A stretch of 36,302 nt of DNA from an uncultured beta proteobacterium. GTDB lineage: Bacteria > Pseudomonadota > Gammaproteobacteria > Burkholderiales > SG8-41. Positions 33,480 through 36,302 of the stretch are shown here, in pieces; the stretch's first letter is position 1; every line of letters starts with the position of its first letter. Both the position numbers and the translations under genes were made by a program. The stretch covers positions 1 to 36,302 of the forward strand of contig CADECM010000064.1 in the NCBI GenBank assembly GCA_902825845.1, written 5' to 3'. Below the pieces are notes generated by a model. The model worked only from the letters and a program-made list of their open reading frames with translations. It had not been told where the DNA came from and did no database searches.

Positions 33480-34430
33480 TCATTCCGCCTTGGCGCCGGA
33501 GATCTTGATCACGCGCGCCCACTTGTCGAATTCAGCTTTGATAAACACAGTGAAATCCGCTGCGCTGCCGCCGGCGATTTCGGTGCCGATGTTGGCGTAG
33601 CGCCCTTTCAGTTCCGGCAGCGCGCGATTGGCCGCGGCATTCAGTTTGTCGATTACCGTGCGCGGTGTTTTTGCCGGTGCCGCCAGCCCGTACCAGCCCA
33701 GCACCTCGAAGCCCGGCACGCCGGCCTCGGCGATGGTGGGAATATCCGGCGTGGCGGTGGCGCGCCTGGGCGTGGTGACGCCGAGTGCGCGCACGCGGCC
33801 GGCCTTGATGTGCGGAATCAGCCCGCCCATGGCGGTGAAGCTGACATGCACTTCACCCGCGATCAGCGCTGCGTTGGCCTGCGCGCCGCTCTTGTACGGC
33901 ACATGCACCATGTCCACACCCGCCATATGCTTGAACAGTTCAGCCGTCAGATGATTTGCGCCGCCGATGCCACTGGAGGCATAGGTGAGGCGTTCTTTTT
34001 TGGCGAGTGCAATCAGTTCCTTGACGTTCTTGGCCGCCACCGAGTTGCGTACCGACAACACGTAGGGCGTATACACCGTGAGCACGATCGGCGCGAAATC
34101 GCGGATCGGGTCATAGCCGGCATTGCTTCTGAGATTGGGTGTCACCACGTGCGTGGGCGTCAGCGCCAGCAGCGTGTGGCCGTCGGGCGCGGACTTGGCG
34201 ACGATTTCAATGGCAATCGCGCCGCCGGCGCTGGGCCGGTTGTCGACCACGAACGACTGCCCGAACATCTCCGTGAGGCGGGTGGTAATCAAGCGGGTCA
34301 CGGTATCGGTGCCACCGCCGGGTCCGAGGCCCACCAGCACCCGCACCGGGCGATTGGGATAATCCTGTGCCTGCACCGCGTGCGCGGCGAGCAGCGCCGC
34401 TGCCGTGATTAATATTCTGTTCACGCTCAT
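33480..34430 (-). CDS. Tripartite tricarboxylate transporter receptor (TctC/Bug family)
   Basis: Periplasmic binding protein of 316 residues in the Bug family, expanded in Burkholderiales. The signal peptide (to about AVQA) is followed by YPNRPVRVLVGLGPGGGTDT and VVDNRPSAGGAIAIEIVAKS, both typical. No TctA or TctB is nearby, as for most Bug proteins. Two starts compete: ATG 34430, which directly abuts GGGGAG with no spacer, and GTG 34424, which gives a six-base spacer and MNRILITAAALLAAHAVQA. GTG 34424 may be the true start. It is divergent from the OsmC-like gene. Confidence 0.9.
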   Translation of the reverse strand: MSVNRILITAAALLAAHAVQAQDYPNRPVRVLVGLGPGGGTDTVTRLITTRLTEMFGQSFVVDNRPSAGGAIAIEIVAKSAPDGHTLLALTPTHVVTPNLRSNAGYDPIRDFAPIVLTVYTPYVLSVRNSVAAKNVKELIALAKKERLTYASSGIGGANHLTAELFKHMAGVDMVHVPYKSGAQANAALIAGEVHVSFTAMGGLIPHIKAGRVRALGVTTPRRATATPDIPTIAEAGVPGFEVLGWYGLAAPAKTPRTVIDKLNAAANRALPELKGRYANIGTEIAGGSAADFTVFIKAEFDKWARVIKISGAKAE

Positions 34431-34535
34431 CTCCCCGTTTTTCGGAGAGGCAATGTTACACCGGCGGGGCATTGGACGTGCCTGCGCTTTAGCGTTATGT
34501 TGGCGCTTTCGCCGAACCACAAAGGAGCATCGAGT

Positions 34536-35078
34536 ATGGATAAACCCGTAGACGGAAACAACCTGCCCGCCGAGGTGGGCAGTCGCATTATCGACAAGCC
34601 CGAATTGCCGGCGCAGGGCGTCACCACCGACAACGAGGTGTACACGGAAGTGATACTCGGCAAGGGGCAATTGAAGCGCGGCACCTTCCGTCACTTCGAA
34701 GTGTTTTGCGACGAGGCGCAGCGCATTGGCGGCGACGATGCCTACCCGTCGCCCATGACGTACCTGGCGATGGGCGTGGGCTTCTGACTGCTGACCCAGG
34801 TTGCGCGGTACGCGCACATGATGAAGCTCAAAGTCGGCAATGCCAGCGTCAAAGTCAGGTTTCGCAAGTTCCTCGGCGGCTCGGTGCTCAAAGGCACGGT
34901 GTTCAACCGCTGGGATGGCGTGGATACGCATCTGTCGGTGGAAAGTGATGCGCCGCCGGACAAACTCGTGCACCTGATCCGCAACGCCAAAGCGGGCTGT
35001 TTCGCCGAAGGGCTGATTGAGCAGAAGGTGCCGCTGAACAGCACGATTGAGGTGAATGGCAAGCCGTTCACGCTGTGA
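34536..35078 (+). CDS. OsmC-like protein with in-frame UGA read as selenocysteine
   Basis: OsmC-family proteins are thiol peroxidases that use a Cys pair to reduce organic hydroperoxides. From ATG 34536 (AAAGGAG at 34521-34527) the frame reads to TGA at 34785-34787 (codon 84), then continues in the same frame to a final TGA at 35076-35078. The joined 180 residues form one OsmC domain: PSPMTYLAMGVGF-U-LLTQVARYAHMMKLKV. The U falls at the family's peroxidatic Cys in the central helix. The second conserved Cys is at about 155 (NAKAGCFAEGLI). A SECIS-like hairpin follows. OsmC-like selenoproteins are known from marine metagenomes. A pseudogene is unlikely because the downstream part is intact and in frame. 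Confidence 0.9.
34802..34816 (+). promoter_or_regulatory. Probable bacterial SECIS element in the OsmC-like gene
   Basis: TGCGCG (34802-34807) pairs perfectly with CGCGCA (34811-34816) around a GTA loop. The loop G is base 24 from the U of the UGA, the same distance as in selD here and one base from the GU in E. coli fdhF. Confidence 0.62.
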
Positions 35079-35142
35079 GTGGCGGCTCGATGGCTGTTGC
35101 ATTTTCAGGATATGGACTGAAGGTTGCGCCGTGCCGATTGCC

Positions 35143-35172
35143 TTCACAAGCCCGGCGCGGCGCGAGTAGAAT
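35143..35172 (+). promoter_or_regulatory. Possible promoter of the cupin-rubredoxin gene
   Basis: TTCACA (35143-35148) and TAGAAT (35167-35172) are separated by 18 bases, 38 bases before ATG 35211. The -35 match is weak. Confidence 0.4.
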
Positions 35173-35210
35173 GTCGTGGTTAACCGTTGACCATATTTCA
35201 GGAGAACCCG

Positions 35211-36134
35211 ATGCCGGTGATTAAAGCGTACGAGGATGTCAAAGCAGGCAAACTGACGCGCAATCCGCCCGGCGGCGGCACGGCGTGGCGCACGGATTTC
35301 ATGCGGCCGCCTCAAGGTACGGTGGGTGAGCCCATGGCGTTTCTGGCCGAAGGATCCCCGCATCGCGTGATCAAGCCGCATTTCCACGAGGTCGATCAGT
35401 TTCAGGTGATCGTGAGCGGTGGCGGCGTGATCGGCAAGCATCCATTGTCACTCAATGCCGTGCATTTTTCGCGCGCGCATACGCCGTACGGTCCCCTGAC
35501 CGGCGCCGAGGAAGGCGTGGGATTTCTGACCTTGCGCGCGCAATGGGATCCGGGCGCGCAATACCTGGACAAGGACAAGGAAAAACTGGTCGCCGTGCCC
35601 AACCGCAAACCATGGCAGGCCACCGAAGCGCCGCGGTTCGAAGGCAACGCCGACGTCAACATTACCCCGTTCAAGGACATTCAGGATGAGCGCGGACTGG
35701 CTGCCTATGCGCTGAAGCTCGCGCCCGGCGCACAGACCGCTGGTCCCGACGCCTCCAAGGGCAATGGCCAATACCTGATCGTCACCAAAGGCAGCGTCAA
35801 TTATCAAGGCAAGGAATACAAGGCCATCTCCATCGGCTTTACCAAGCCGGACGAAGGCTATTTTCCGATCATCGCCGGACCCGAAGGCGTGGAAGCGCTG
35901 GTGCTGAATTTTCCGCGTCTGGAAACGGCGAAGGCCATCGTGCCGGAAGTCACCGACGCCAAGGCCTACCGCGTGTGGCAATGCCTGTTGTGCGCGTTCT
36001 CGTATGACGAAGCCAAGGGCATGCCGGAAGACGGTATCGCCGCCGGCACGCGCTGGGAAGACGTGCCCGACAGCTGGATGTGCCCGGATTGCGGCACCAG
36101 CAAGGCGGATTTCGATATGGTGGTTGTGGCGTAA
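35211..36134 (+). CDS. Cupin-domain protein with C-terminal rubredoxin domain
   Basis: A 307-residue fusion. The N-terminal part (about 1-245) looks like a bicupin: the first metal-binding motif is KPHFHEVDQFQVIVSGGG with a later His in FSRAHTPYG, and the second barrel has QYLIVTKGSVNYQGKEY. The last 55 residues are a rubredoxin with CLLC and CPDC iron ligands (WQCLLCAFSYDE and DSWMCPDCGTSKADF). Rubredoxins carry single electrons, so the fusion suggests an iron-dependent oxygenase or a redox sensor fed by its own electron carrier, but no reaction can be named. CAGGAG precedes ATG 35211. An in-frame TTG at 35187 is less likely. A terminator follows. Confidence 0.88.
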   Translation: MPVIKAYEDVKAGKLTRNPPGGGTAWRTDFMRPPQGTVGEPMAFLAEGSPHRVIKPHFHEVDQFQVIVSGGGVIGKHPLSLNAVHFSRAHTPYGPLTGAEEGVGFLTLRAQWDPGAQYLDKDKEKLVAVPNRKPWQATEAPRFEGNADVNITPFKDIQDERGLAAYALKLAPGAQTAGPDASKGNGQYLIVTKGSVNYQGKEYKAISIGFTKPDEGYFPIIAGPEGVEALVLNFPRLETAKAIVPEVTDAKAYRVWQCLLCAFSYDEAKGMPEDGIAAGTRWEDVPDSWMCPDCGTSKADFDMVVVA

Positions 36135-36150
36135 ACGTCTTTGGTTCGAG

Positions 36151-36179
36151 AAAAAAGGCCGCGGCAGCGGCCTTTTTTT
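36151..36179 (+). terminator. Rho-independent terminator after the cupin-rubredoxin gene
   Basis: Stem GGCCGC/GCGGCC with loop GGCA is extended by six A and seven T. It closes the last gene. The remaining bases to 36302 show no gene I can support. Confidence 0.88.
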
Positions 36180-36302
36180 ATGGCAGGTGTTGTTGAGTAT
36201 CCGCCGTGGTTTTGAACTCGAATTGAGGGGCTGTTTCTGGGATCGATCCGTTGCTGTCGCCCAGACATCTAAACCAGCCACGGCAAAGCCATCGTTTGTC
36301 GT

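Noticed and set aside
34785..34787. OsmC-like gene as a pseudogene with a nonsense mutation
   Set aside because: The TGA is at the catalytic Cys position, the rest of the frame is intact, and a SECIS-like hairpin follows.
34431..35441. Upstream extension of the TctC reading frame on the minus strand
   Set aside because: It is antisense to the OsmC-like and cupin genes and precedes the signal peptide, which must be N-terminal.
35448..36281. Open frame of 277 codons on the minus strand at the window end
   Set aside because: It is antisense to the cupin-rubredoxin gene and crosses its terminator.

Overview
The window is chromosomal DNA from a GC-rich proteobacterium, most likely a betaproteobacterium. 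The evidence is a priB gene between rpsF and rpsR, a thrS-infC-rpmI-rplT-pheS-pheT-ihfA-merR block, a Bordetella-type TctC periplasmic receptor and a TRAP transporter. No phage, plasmid or CRISPR genes are visible.

Layout. Positions 1-54 are the 3' part of a tRNA-Val. Positions 220-7694 hold the translation block thrS, infC (apparent ATA start), rpmI, rplT, pheS, pheT, ihfA and a MerR-type regulator. Positions 7752-9095 encode a class III aminotransferase. Positions 9249-12305 hold rpsF-priB-rpsR-rplI and dnaB. Positions 12305-12588 contain only repeats. Then come a PhoH/PIN ATPase and a Bcp peroxiredoxin on the minus strand, tRNA-Lys(CTT), a selD that must be read through an in-frame UGA, and a secreted Cys-rich protein. 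Positions 16666-20463 are a tesA / ybbA-ybbP divergent set. Positions 20464-22243 carry a GT28-type glycosyltransferase and a small membrane protein flanked by a duplicated rmuC 5' end, followed by rmuC, mtfA, a SufU/IscU-like scaffold and rbgA. Positions 25940-28654 (minus strand) hold moaA, fdhD and mobA. Positions 28773-34430 (minus strand) hold an SDR, a VOC protein, a DUF1330 protein, dctM-dctQ-dctP and tctC. The window ends with an OsmC-like gene, also interrupted by an in-frame UGA, and a cupin-rubredoxin fusion.

Two observations stand out. First, selD (UGA codon 23) and the OsmC-like gene (UGA codon 84) each have a small hairpin with a GU-starting triloop at the same distance after the UGA. 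This fits selenocysteine insertion, so this organism probably makes and uses selenoproteins. The nearby fdhD, moaA and mobA fit a molybdenum formate dehydrogenase elsewhere in the genome. Second, an AT-rich intergenic motif with the core TAAGTATTTGTTTTTAAA recurs in about nine gaps in both orientations, often touching stop codons or lying directly before start codons. It is not explained by any gene, and I do not recognise it. At least five further intergenic inverted-repeat elements are present, so the non-coding space is unusually full of repeats.
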